A stretch of 15,368 bases of DNA, from NCBI GenBank assembly GCA_046542255.1, contig JBKHBT010000080.1, forward strand, positions 1-15,368, given 5' to 3'. The notes under the pieces were generated by a model. The model searched no databases and was not told the origin of the DNA. It saw only the letters and a list, made by a program, of their open reading frames with translations. Of this stretch, positions 7,881 to 14,788 are shown piece after piece. This DNA comes from JBKHBT01 sp046542255 (GTDB lineage: Bacteria; UBP14; UBA6098; JBKHBT01). The translations under genes were made by a program, and so were the position numbers. Each line of letters opens with the position of its first letter. Position 1 is the stretch's first letter.

Positions 7881-8231
7881 CTAATTTTGTTTTTTGGGAT
7901 ATTTTTTGATGATTTGTATTATTTCGCGAACGAATGCGCATTCGCATTCTACCGGACATCTATCGAGATTTTCTTGATAGAGGCAATATTTCGGGCATTC
8001 ATCGGAGTCTGTTTTTGGATTTTCGAATATTTCGCCATCATAGAGATCAGTAAAATTCTCAACCTTAATAGCCAAAGTCTCACCGCAGGAATGGTTAAAT
8101 AGAAAAAAGCCAGCCTCGAGTTCAAAGAAATTCACCTGATAACCCAAAAGTGTAATATCTACATCAGATAGAAAACTTTCTCGATTATGCCATTTTGTAT
8201 CACAAACTTTGCAAATATATTCGGGCTTCAT
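7881..8231 (-). CDS. Small cysteine-rich protein, probable metal binding, conserved hypothetical
   Basis: The 116-residue protein has eight cysteines in four groups: C7-x2-C10 near the N-terminus, H47-x-C49, C79-x3-C83, and C92-x3-C96-x-C98. The start resembles a zinc-ribbon knuckle ('YICKVCDTKW'), and the layout suggests one or two bound metals (Zn or Fe-S; inference). Recurrent-looking features are 'FNHSCGETLAI' (45-55) and 'CECAFVREII' (96-105). I believe this is a conserved hypothetical family but cannot name it. I chose the ATG at 8231 because AAGGA lies 6 nt upstream. A longer frame reaches 8444 but would run through the divergent promoter region and into the 743-aa gene. Confidence 0.75.
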   Translation of the reverse strand: MKPEYICKVCDTKWHNRESFLSDVDITLLGYQVNFFELEAGFFLFNHSCGETLAIKVENFTDLYDGEIFENPKTDSDECPKYCLYQENLDRCPVECECAFVREIIQIIKKYPKKQN

Positions 8232-8254
8232 TTGCTTTCCTTCCATCGAAGTAG

Positions 8255-8282
8255 AATATACAAAACATTTCATAATTAGCAA
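8255..8282 (-). promoter_or_regulatory. Candidate sigma-70-like promoter for the Cys-rich gene
   Basis: On the minus strand TTGCTA (8277-8282), a 16-nt spacer and TATATT (8255-8260) give a fair sigma-70 match, about 24 nt from the start codon. It lies in the 109-bp divergent region. Confidence 0.35.
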
Positions 8283-8310
8283 ATCTTTGTCGAATCTAAA
8301 AAAAAATATA

Positions 8311-8337
8311 TTTACACTTAGTTGAAATACGTATAAA
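8311..8337 (+). promoter_or_regulatory. Candidate sigma-70-like promoter for the TPR-like gene
   Basis: TTTACA (8311-8316) and TATAAA (8332-8337) are separated by 15 nt, slightly short for sigma-70. Transcription would begin near 8344, which argues for translation starting at a later ATG (8356 or 8371) rather than 8341. Confidence 0.3.
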
Positions 8338-8340
8338 TTA

Positions 8341-10572
8341 ATGAATATGGAAACTATGAAAAATTTAGAAATGGTATTAAAAAGATTTGCTTTTATATTC
8401 ATTTTGATTTTAGCAGTCAGCTCTTTGGGGCAGGAAATCAGCAAAGATTATAATTCTCTTTTGGAAAAATCCTATAATCGAATCGATATGGCATTTTATT
8501 TGCTCGATTCAGGTGAATTATCGATGGCCAGGAGCGAATTTGAAACAGCCTATAATGACCTTTCCGATATTAAAGAAGGTACAGTCGAATATGAAAAATA
8601 TATCCATGCAAGATATCTTAGGGCTATCAGTATATTCTACTTTGCATCTCTCAAAAAGGATCTCGACAGATTAGAAAAATCATCCCATGAGCTATACCAG
8701 GCGATGCAGCTTCTAAAGTCAGCAAAAATGAAGAAGGATGCCTATCTATATTGCAGGTTACTTCATGCCATAATAGACTATAAAAAAAGCTATCTGGCCG
8801 AAACCTTAGCTCAACAAAAGTCCTATAAAATCGATGCAATAGAAAGATTTAAATCTATCATCGATAGTAAGTTAATAAAATCCAATCCGGAAGCCTATCA
8901 TGATTTGATTATTCTTTGCTATAACCTAATCGGAAGCGCCCATAGCAGTTATGCTGCAAAAAGTATTATCGAGCTTAGTAATTTCAGGCAACTGGAAAGA
9001 TCCCTTGGCGAGGCGATAATTAGTTTTCAGGATTCCGAGAAATTGGGCGATACCATAGGGCAAATGCTTCTTCAGGCGGAAGCCAATCATTATTATGCGC
9101 TATTTTATATGAGCATCCCCAAAAGCAATTGGAAAGATTATGGTGTCTCTGTATTTGGACGTGCAGAAGCGATTGCATATAAAATCGAGTTCTCGGACAC
9201 CTTGCTTAATAGAGTGCTTTCCAATCAAAAAATATCAAAAGAAATCGAATCTTCGGCCATCGAGCTGAAAAATCGTAATTGCCTTATCGAGCATTATATT
9301 GGAATAAAGCGACATTGCTTTGAAAACGAATATGCTGATGGTAGCAATTTCTGGGAGATAGGCCATACCAAATTACTGGGATACTTCCACCAGCAATATG
9401 GCGATACTCTCGCAAGAAGAAGCCTCTATGATTTCCCTGTCGATAATCCAGAAGCTGAATTTTGGCTGGGATATATCGACATTGTCGAAGGCAATTATCG
9501 AAGAGCTATCGGCTATTTCGAGCAATGCACATTGAAAATCGAAACCTCCGATAAGCTATCCGATAGGCTTTTGCGCTCTTTGGCCATGTTCTACATTGCA
9601 GAATCCAAATTCCATACCGGCTTTACATATTCAGATACTAATATGATCGATGATGCCGAAGATATTTATTCATATTTGGAAAATCAGGAAAATCCATATA
9701 TCGGCTATCTGGACGAAAATAGTGCAAAGTGGGTCGAAATCAGGCTTCTTATTATAGATATCAATCGAAAATATGGCAATATTTCGCAGGATGAAATCGG
9801 TTTCCTATTCGATCATATCGGAATTGGTTCAAATTGGAGATATAAATTGCGAATCGGTAAATTCTTTGCGAGTCATTCTTTGCGTTATGCACTCCTGGAT
9901 ATCGAACGCGGCCGATTTTATATGGAAATTGCCGAGAATCTTTTTGTCGATATTATAGAAAACTCGCAGGATGATCAAATGATTAATGAAGCATTTTTTC
10001 TGTCCGGCGTTTTCAGAATCATTTCCTATACCTATTATGATAAGGCCAGTGATGAAGATCTCGAGATTGCCCGTGAATATCTCGAAAATACTACCGGAAA
10101 ATTAGAAGACGAAGCACAACTTATCGAATCGATTACATATCTCATAGAAGGCGATACATTAGAAGCGGTCAAAATTATAGACAACCAAATCCAGAAAAAC
10201 AATATGCGCGCAATGTTTATAAAATCCTTTCTTATCGATGATTGCATAAAAAGGGCAGAAATGCTGGAAACAATCGCCATCTCTGTCAAAGGCCGTGATA
10301 ATCTTTTCTATCGCGAGGTCAAAGAGCAGCTAGATTCTCTGGAGTGCCGGGACAATGTCACTCAACAGGTGCCGCTTATCTATGAACCTATGGAAAACAC
10401 ATTGAAAATCGAGGATATCATCAATATTTCTTTGACATCGAACTGGCGAGAATTCGATAGTCAATTAAAAGAAACCGGACTGGACATTTTCGGCCGATTA
10501 TTTTCTATCAAAAAACCGCTTTATTATTTCGATATTGCAGATTATCCCAGGCCACCAATAGAATTAGAATAA
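8341..10572 (+). CDS. Exported helical-repeat (TPR-like) protein, function unknown
   Basis: The frame encodes 743 residues from the first ATG. Near it no start has a clear ribosome site; the ATG at 8371 gives a compact signal peptide (MVLKRF, then a hydrophobic run ending near 'SSLGQE'). The mature protein is predicted almost wholly helical. TPR-like units occur around residues 47-74 ('RIDMAFYLLDSGELSMARSEF') and 370-396 ('EAEFWLGYIDIVEGNYRRAI'), and similar paired helices fill the rest. The C-terminal 60 residues are less regular and end 'YPRPPIELE'. Helical-repeat proteins of this kind act as periplasmic or envelope scaffolds; no enzymatic motif is seen. ATCGAT words are common, as in the flanking core genes. 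The stop codon runs into the A-tract of the opposite-strand terminator. Confidence 0.8.
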   Translation: MNMETMKNLEMVLKRFAFIFILILAVSSLGQEISKDYNSLLEKSYNRIDMAFYLLDSGELSMARSEFETAYNDLSDIKEGTVEYEKYIHARYLRAISIFYFASLKKDLDRLEKSSHELYQAMQLLKSAKMKKDAYLYCRLLHAIIDYKKSYLAETLAQQKSYKIDAIERFKSIIDSKLIKSNPEAYHDLIILCYNLIGSAHSSYAAKSIIELSNFRQLERSLGEAIISFQDSEKLGDTIGQMLLQAEANHYYALFYMSIPKSNWKDYGVSVFGRAEAIAYKIEFSDTLLNRVLSNQKISKEIESSAIELKNRNCLIEHYIGIKRHCFENEYADGSNFWEIGHTKLLGYFHQQYGDTLARRSLYDFPVDNPEAEFWLGYIDIVEGNYRRAIGYFEQCTLKIETSDKLSDRLLRSLAMFYIAESKFHTGFTYSDTNMIDDAEDIYSYLENQENPYIGYLDENSAKWVEIRLLIIDINRKYGNISQDEIGFLFDHIGIGSNWRYKLRIGKFFASHSLRYALLDIERGRFYMEIAENLFVDIIENSQDDQMINEAFFLSGVFRIISYTYYDKASDEDLEIAREYLENTTGKLEDEAQLIESITYLIEGDTLEAVKIIDNQIQKNNMRAMFIKSFLIDDCIKRAEMLETIAISVKGRDNLFYREVKEQLDSLECRDNVTQQVPLIYEPMENTLKIEDIINISLTSNWREFDSQLKETGLDIFGRLFSIKKPLYYFDIADYPRPPIELE

Positions 10573-10600
10573 AAAAAAGGGATATGCCGGAGCACATCCC
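10571..10600 (-). terminator. Intrinsic terminator of the cheW-mcp operon
   Basis: Read on the minus strand, GGGATGTGC (10600-10592), loop TCCG and GCATATCCC (10587-10579) form a 9-bp stem with one G-U pair, closed by an extra-stable C(UCCG)G tetraloop. Eight T follow (10578-10571). It lies 27 nt past the mcp stop. On the plus strand the stem has an A/C mismatch and no T-run, so it acts mainly leftward. Confidence 0.85.
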
Positions 10601-10626
10601 CTTCTCTTCTCATCTTCTAAAACGAT

Positions 10627-12879
10627 TTAGAAATCTGCGAATTCATTTTCATCCAGAGGAATCACTTTTTCTGGATTAGATGTATCCTTTCGCTGGGCAA
10701 TTCCGCTTCCTGCGGCTTTTTTATAGGCCATTGGGCTGGCTTGTTGCGGTGCGGCCATAATCTTCGTTAGCGTGAACCCATTTGTTAGTTCGGCAAGCAA
10801 TTTCGCCTGATTATTAAGCTGCTGGGCTGCGGAGGCTGACTCTTCGGAATTAGCACTATTTTGCTGTGTTACCTTGTTCATTTGTGCTACTGCAATATTG
10901 ACCTGTTCGATACCATTGCTTTGTTCTTTGGATGCTGCGGTTATCTCTCGAATCAAGTCATTTACTTTTGTCGCGCCGGTTACGATGGTTCCTAGTATCT
11001 CGGCGACTTCTTCGCTAATTTCAACGCCACTGTCGGAATTATTCTGCGCCTCTTCGATGAGGGCTTCTGTGTTTTTGGCAGCTTCTGCAGAACGTTGTGC
11101 GAGATTGCGGACTTCTTCAGCAACAACTGCAAATCCCTTACCAGCATCGCCGGCTCTTGCTGCTTCAACGGCTGCATTTAGTGCCAGCAGGTTGGTCTGG
11201 AAGGCAATATCATTGATTGTCTTGATTATCTTGGCTGTGCTATCGGATGATTCTTTGATATTATTGATAGCCTTGGACATCTTATCCATTGCCTTATTAC
11301 CATCGGTTGCTGCACTGGAAGCATCTTCTGATAGCGAATTGGCCTGTACGGCATTCTCGGAATTCTGTTTGGTCATCGAGGACATCTCTTCGAGTGAGCT
11401 GGACACCTCTTCGAGTGAACTTGCCTGTTCATTGGCACCTTCAGCTAGTGACTGGCTTCCGCTTGCGATCTGTGCGCTGGCGCTTGTGAGCTGCTCGACT
11501 GCCTGAGCCACCTTGACAAGAGCATTATCCAGATTGCCGACTGCATCGTTTATATTGTCCTTGAGTTCTTTTAGTTTGCCTTTGTAATTACCTTTGACGC
11601 GTTTGGATAGGTCGCGGTTGGCGGCTGCTTTTAGGACTTCTGCTGCTTCATTAATTGGTAATAGTATTGCATCGAGCATTTCATTTATGCCCTTTAAGAG
11701 TTTTTTCTGTTCGCCGTCATGGTCGCCGATTTCTGCTCTTTCATCGAGGTCGCCATCTAGTGAAGCTTCGATGAGCCTCTGGACTTCTGCGACAGCTCGC
11801 TTATTCTTATCGAGTGTTTGCTCGATTTCATCCTGCGATGATTTGATATTATCGCGCATATCGATCATTGCCTGGCTGAGTTTATCGTCATTGCTCTTTT
11901 TCGCAATCTTGACGGTAAGGTCATTCTGTCCGATCCTGTCGGCGATTTCAACCATCTCACGGAAATAGCCGATCATATCGATCATTGCTATAGAGAGCTG
12001 ATCTTTATCACTTTGTTTTTTCACTTTTACATCGGTATTGCCAATACTAAGGCCCTGTGCGACATCGGATAGTTTTTCTTGATACTCTACCATATCGGAG
12101 ACAGCGCGGCCAATATCGCCGACTTCATCCTTATTTTGCGATATATCGACAAGGTCGGATTTATTCAGGCCCTCCAGGTTGATATCGCCGATGGCCAGTT
12201 TCTTTGTTGCATTTGTGATAAATGTTAATGGCCTGACTATTTCATTAGATATTTTCAGCGACAATACAATTCCGACCAGAATACTGAATCCAGCAACTAT
12301 CATGATAATTGCCAGTGCGCGGTTATTTGCTTTCACCAGCTCTGGGCCGAGTTTATCCTGTCTCTCGGTATATCCTGCGCGAACTCCATCCATATCCTCG
12401 GCGATTTCCGGCCCAATGACATCCAATGAATTCGTGACGACATCATTCATCTCTATTTCGGCAGACATCGTGCCTTTTCTGGAAAGGTCGACAACCTTAT
12501 CGAAATCTTCCATATATTTATCGATCTTATTGCGAACTTCTTGCATCACGCGTTTTTCTTCAGCAATCTCGATGTTTGCAATTGCTTCATCGATCAAAGC
12601 AGTAGCTTTTTTATAATAATCCTTGCATTCATCGATATCCTTTTGGCTTCCGGTGATAAGAAAGTCCTTTGCATTCATTCTTACCATAAGCGTTCTTGCC
12701 TGAGCTTCTGCTACGGTATTGGAATTTCTGGCGATATAGCGATATTCGCCGAGGCCGGAATTTGCGCCGTTTAATGTGAAATAGGAAACAACCGAAATTG
12801 CCACCAGCAATGTAAGAAGAGCTATAAAACCAGTCATGATCTTGGTTTTTGTCTTCATATTGCGCATACTGAACATCAT
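10627..12879 (-). CDS. Methyl-accepting chemotaxis protein with multiple HAMP domains
   Basis: This transmembrane chemoreceptor senses a periplasmic signal and controls CheA through CheW. TM1 is at about 13-36, followed by a helical periplasmic sensor of four-helix-bundle type (about 37-186) and TM2 (about 187-208). Residues about 209-450 hold a chain of HAMP-like units (starting near 209, 265, 310, 360 and 405), more than the usual one. The signalling domain has the conserved hairpin tip 'DIAFQTNLLALNAAVEAARAG' region (557-577) continuing to 'GKGFAVVAEEVRNLA'. The tail ends 'IPLDENEFADF', an acidic-aromatic end that may tether adaptation enzymes in the way NWETF does (inference). An AGGAGG site lies only 1 nt before the first ATG and 4 nt before the second (12876), so the second may be the real start. 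It is 48 nt downstream of cheW. Confidence 0.97.
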   Translation of the reverse strand: MMFSMRNMKTKTKIMTGFIALLTLLVAISVVSYFTLNGANSGLGEYRYIARNSNTVAEAQARTLMVRMNAKDFLITGSQKDIDECKDYYKKATALIDEAIANIEIAEEKRVMQEVRNKIDKYMEDFDKVVDLSRKGTMSAEIEMNDVVTNSLDVIGPEIAEDMDGVRAGYTERQDKLGPELVKANNRALAIIMIVAGFSILVGIVLSLKISNEIVRPLTFITNATKKLAIGDINLEGLNKSDLVDISQNKDEVGDIGRAVSDMVEYQEKLSDVAQGLSIGNTDVKVKKQSDKDQLSIAMIDMIGYFREMVEIADRIGQNDLTVKIAKKSNDDKLSQAMIDMRDNIKSSQDEIEQTLDKNKRAVAEVQRLIEASLDGDLDERAEIGDHDGEQKKLLKGINEMLDAILLPINEAAEVLKAAANRDLSKRVKGNYKGKLKELKDNINDAVGNLDNALVKVAQAVEQLTSASAQIASGSQSLAEGANEQASSLEEVSSSLEEMSSMTKQNSENAVQANSLSEDASSAATDGNKAMDKMSKAINNIKESSDSTAKIIKTINDIAFQTNLLALNAAVEAARAGDAGKGFAVVAEEVRNLAQRSAEAAKNTEALIEEAQNNSDSGVEISEEVAEILGTIVTGATKVNDLIREITAASKEQSNGIEQVNIAVAQMNKVTQQNSANSEESASAAQQLNNQAKLLAELTNGFTLTKIMAAPQQASPMAYKKAAGSGIAQRKDTSNPEKVIPLDENEFADF

Positions 12880-12927
12880 TCCTCCTGGTGATAAGTTATT
12901 TTGTTTTATTTACTTTTAACCTAAAAT

Positions 12928-13431
12928 TTATACTGCTGCCTTATAATTGAAACCAGCCAGTACACTGTCGATATTTAGTAGAATTTTGATAGAATTTTTT
13001 GTTTTAGCAATTCCCCTGATATCTTCGGATTTCACCGACTCTCCCATAGCCGGTGAATCATCGATATCTTCTTCGCTTATATCGAGTACTTCGGAAACGC
13101 TATCTACAAGTAAACCTACATCGACATTGCCTCCCTCGCTTCTGGCTTCGACTACGATTATTACTGTTTCATAGCTTGTTTCGACTTTTGACATACCAAA
13201 CCTGGCTCTCAAATCGACTATAGGAATAAGCTCGCCCCTAAGATCGATGACACCTTTGACATAATGCGGCGACTTTGGCACCGGAGTTATATCCATAAGT
13301 TCGATGATTGTCCTGACTTTGAGTATCTCAAGGCCGTATTCCTCTTCTGCCAGGCGAAAGGTTAGGTATTTGCCAGCTCTTCCAAAATCTTGATTATCGA
13401 TTTGTAGAACTTGACTCCTTTTATTTTGCAT
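12928..13431 (-). CDS. cheW: Chemotaxis coupling protein CheW
   Basis: CheW bridges chemoreceptors and the kinase CheA in the array. The 167-residue product is typical in length and single-domain. It has the 'YLTFRLAEEEYGLEI' first strand pair (22-36) and the conserved core 'VPKSPHYVKGVIDLRGELIP' (51-70) followed by 'IVDLRARF'. The C-terminal 'GLLVDSVSEVL' is also family-like. I place the start at ATG 13431: AGGAGG ends 5 nt upstream, whereas the GTG at 13437 overlaps that ribosome site. It is the first gene of a two-gene unit with mcp, a usual pairing of a dedicated coupling protein with its receptor. No cheA, cheB or cheR lies in the window. Confidence 0.97.
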   Translation of the reverse strand: MQNKRSQVLQIDNQDFGRAGKYLTFRLAEEEYGLEILKVRTIIELMDITPVPKSPHYVKGVIDLRGELIPIVDLRARFGMSKVETSYETVIIVVEARSEGGNVDVGLLVDSVSEVLDISEEDIDDSPAMGESVKSEDIRGIAKTKNSIKILLNIDSVLAGFNYKAAV

Positions 13432-13464
13432 ATGCACCTCCTCTATAATAAAATGTCCCTATAT

Positions 13465-13491
13465 ATTTCGGCAATTTACATTTGAAATTTA
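13465..13491 (-). promoter_or_regulatory. Sigma-28 (FliA)-like promoter of cheW-mcp
   Basis: On the minus strand TAAA (13491-13488), exactly 15 nt, then GCCGAAAT (13472-13465). The flagellar sigma-28 consensus is TAAA-N15-GCCGATAA, so the -35 matches fully and the -10 at 6 of 8. It lies about 35 nt upstream of the cheW ATG, leaving a short leader. Chemotaxis genes are common sigma-28 targets. Confidence 0.6.
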
Positions 13492-13532
13492 AATATTTGT
13501 ATAAATAATTTAGTTTAAAAATCTATCGAGTG

Positions 13533-13560
13533 TTGACATCGATAACCGTGATTGTAATAA
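13533..13560 (+). promoter_or_regulatory. Sigma-70-like promoter upstream of the restriction-enzyme remnant
   Basis: A perfect TTGACA (13533-13538), a 16-nt spacer and TAATAA (13555-13560) face right. Transcription would begin around 13567, so the palindrome at 13573-13588 would be in the 5' leader. Confidence 0.5.
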
Positions 13561-13565
13561 AATTG

Positions 13566-13605
13566 GGTACTGGCGGCTCGCGAGCCGCTCTCAATCAGCC
13601 GTACC
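13566..13605. repeat. GC-rich perfect 16-bp palindrome within a larger inverted repeat (REP-like)
   Basis: GCGGCTCGCGAGCCGC (13573-13588) is a perfect palindrome, with outer arms GGTAC (13566-13570) and GTACC (13601-13605). It is far richer in GC than its surroundings. It could be a REP-type repeated extragenic palindrome, a leader hairpin or a protein site; deciding needs copies elsewhere in the genome. Confidence 0.55.
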
Positions 13606-13680
13606 TTCGATTACCAAATATTTGTTGCATTGCCTTTTTCGTTTCGATATATTCAGAGATATTTGAAGCGAAAGGAAACC

Positions 13681-13953
13681 ATGATCAAAGCATATCTCAA
13701 GGAAATTGCAAATACAACATCCCGCGGCGATGCTCGCGAGGAAAGCTATTATGAACATTTGTCCGAGCTTTTATACGACTATGCCGAAGAGAACCACCAA
13801 AAGAAAGTCCATGTAACAACTTTGCCGAAGAAGACCGAAGCCGGCAATCCTGATTTCAGGATTTGGGATGGTAGGCAGCATATTATGGGCTATATAGAAG
13901 CAAAAAAGCCCGGCGAGAACCTTGACCATATCGAAGGGGCATCCTGTTTATAG
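13681..13953 (+). pseudogene. Truncated N-terminal nuclease domain of a Type ISP/IIG-like restriction-modification enzyme
   Basis: From ATG 13681 (ribosome site AAAGGA upstream) 90 codons are open. The sequence strongly resembles the start of single-chain restriction-methyltransferases: 'TSRGDAREESYY' (13-24), 'VHVTTLPKKTEAGNPDFRIW' (43-62), and 'GYIEAKKPGENLDHIE' (70-85). A complete PD-(D/E)xK nuclease motif is visible: P57-D58 and E73-x-K75. In relatives this is followed by a region like 'SEQLKRY', then helicase and N6-adenine methylase domains over roughly a thousand residues. Here similarity stops after residue 85 and TAG follows at 13951. I infer a gene broken by insertion or deletion. 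A free-standing nuclease domain is less likely, because the break falls inside the conserved block. Confidence 0.75.
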
Positions 13954-13989
13954 ATAGATATGAACTAAAGTGCTTAAGAAAGGTTGATA

Positions 13990-14679
13990 ATGAAAAATAC
14001 AAATAAAAGATCTACATTTTTAGAAATTATAACAAATTTCTTCGCCTTCACTTCTATGTTAATCTCCACGGTGTTTGTGGTTGTTCTATTTGTACTTATC
14101 GGTTATGTAATCTTTGTAGCAATAAAATATCTAATTGAGAAGCCTGAAATGATGCTCAGTGATTTAACAATTCCTTTTTTAATTTTGTTAATAGGTGGTT
14201 ATTTATCTGCGAGACAAGCATTAAAGACTTATAAAAAACAAAAGTTATGGGAAAAAAAGGGTGAATTCTATAAAAAGTATGTCGAGTATCTTTATTATAT
14301 ACAAAGTACTCAAATTTCTGGTCAAGAAATTTCATTCAAAAATAAAAAAATGTTAGATAAAACCTTAAAAATAAGAAGTGAGATATGTCTATGGGGCAAT
14401 GAAGAGTTTTTGCGTATTCAGGAGGCTATGACGAAAGTTAGTATTTCTGAGATAAAAAAACCACTTAGAGAGCAATTGATGGTGTATCTGTCATATATCA
14501 GACCTATTAAGGTGCTACGTAGTGAAATCGGTCATAAAGATAGCAAAGTAAATAATAGTTTGCTCCTGAATTTATTTGTAACTGATGCAGAAAAGCAAAA
14601 ACCTATTGTTGATGATCCGAATTATGAAAGAAGCATGGTAAGTGAGTTAAAGAAAATTGGTATTATTCTGAAAAGATGA
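13990..14679 (+). CDS. Two-TM membrane protein with cytoplasmic helical domain, unknown
   Basis: The 229-residue protein has two hydrophobic segments (about 17-47 and 59-73), then a basic, helical domain to the C-terminus. The stretch 'KTLKIRSEICLWGNEEFLRI' (about 118-137) recalls a motif seen in widespread hypothetical two-TM proteins, some near defence genes; this is from memory, not a search. I prefer ATG 13990, with GAAAGG about 7 nt upstream, over the in-frame TTG at 13984. Codon use differs from the core genes: very A/T-rich, with no ATCGAT word. It begins 36 nt after the broken restriction gene and lies 109 nt before the AlbA_2 gene, same strand, so the two may form a unit. Confidence 0.75.
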   Translation: MKNTNKRSTFLEIITNFFAFTSMLISTVFVVVLFVLIGYVIFVAIKYLIEKPEMMLSDLTIPFLILLIGGYLSARQALKTYKKQKLWEKKGEFYKKYVEYLYYIQSTQISGQEISFKNKKMLDKTLKIRSEICLWGNEEFLRIQEAMTKVSISEIKKPLREQLMVYLSYIRPIKVLRSEIGHKDSKVNNSLLLNLFVTDAEKQKPIVDDPNYERSMVSELKKIGIILKR

Positions 14680-14788
14680 TTATATTCATATACTTTCTTT
14701 ATTATGGTATAAGGTGATATTAAATTTAGTCTAATTGAAGTCTAATCAAAATAATAGATATTATTTAAAAGTACATATGGGAGGTTTA
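14680..14788 (+). other. Intergenic leader before the AlbA_2 gene with a short direct repeat
   Basis: The 109-bp gap is very AT-rich. AGTCTAAT occurs at 14728-14735 and again at 14739-14746, an 11-bp period that places both copies on the same face of the helix, as for a dimeric repressor. No clear promoter or terminator is visible. Confidence 0.35.

Noticed and set aside
8232..8444. Upstream extension of the Cys-rich gene to 8444
   Set aside because: It would overlap the start of the divergent gene and include the promoter region. The extra residues are low-complexity and the ribosome site favours 8231.
10874..11506. 210-codon forward frame inside the chemoreceptor gene
   Set aside because: Antisense shadow of the Ala/Ser-rich signalling domain; it yields a low-complexity Ser/Ala/Leu-rich product typical of such shadows.
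12179..12616. 145-codon forward frame opposite the chemoreceptor sensor region
   Set aside because: Antisense to a well-supported coding region, with no family features or ribosome site.
13432..13437. GTG start for CheW at 13437
   Set aside because: The GTG overlaps the AGGAGG ribosome site itself; the ATG at 13431 has ideal spacing.
13530..13754. Forward 74-codon frame over the palindrome
   Set aside because: It starts before the promoter's -35, overlaps the restriction domain in another frame, and has no similarity I can see.
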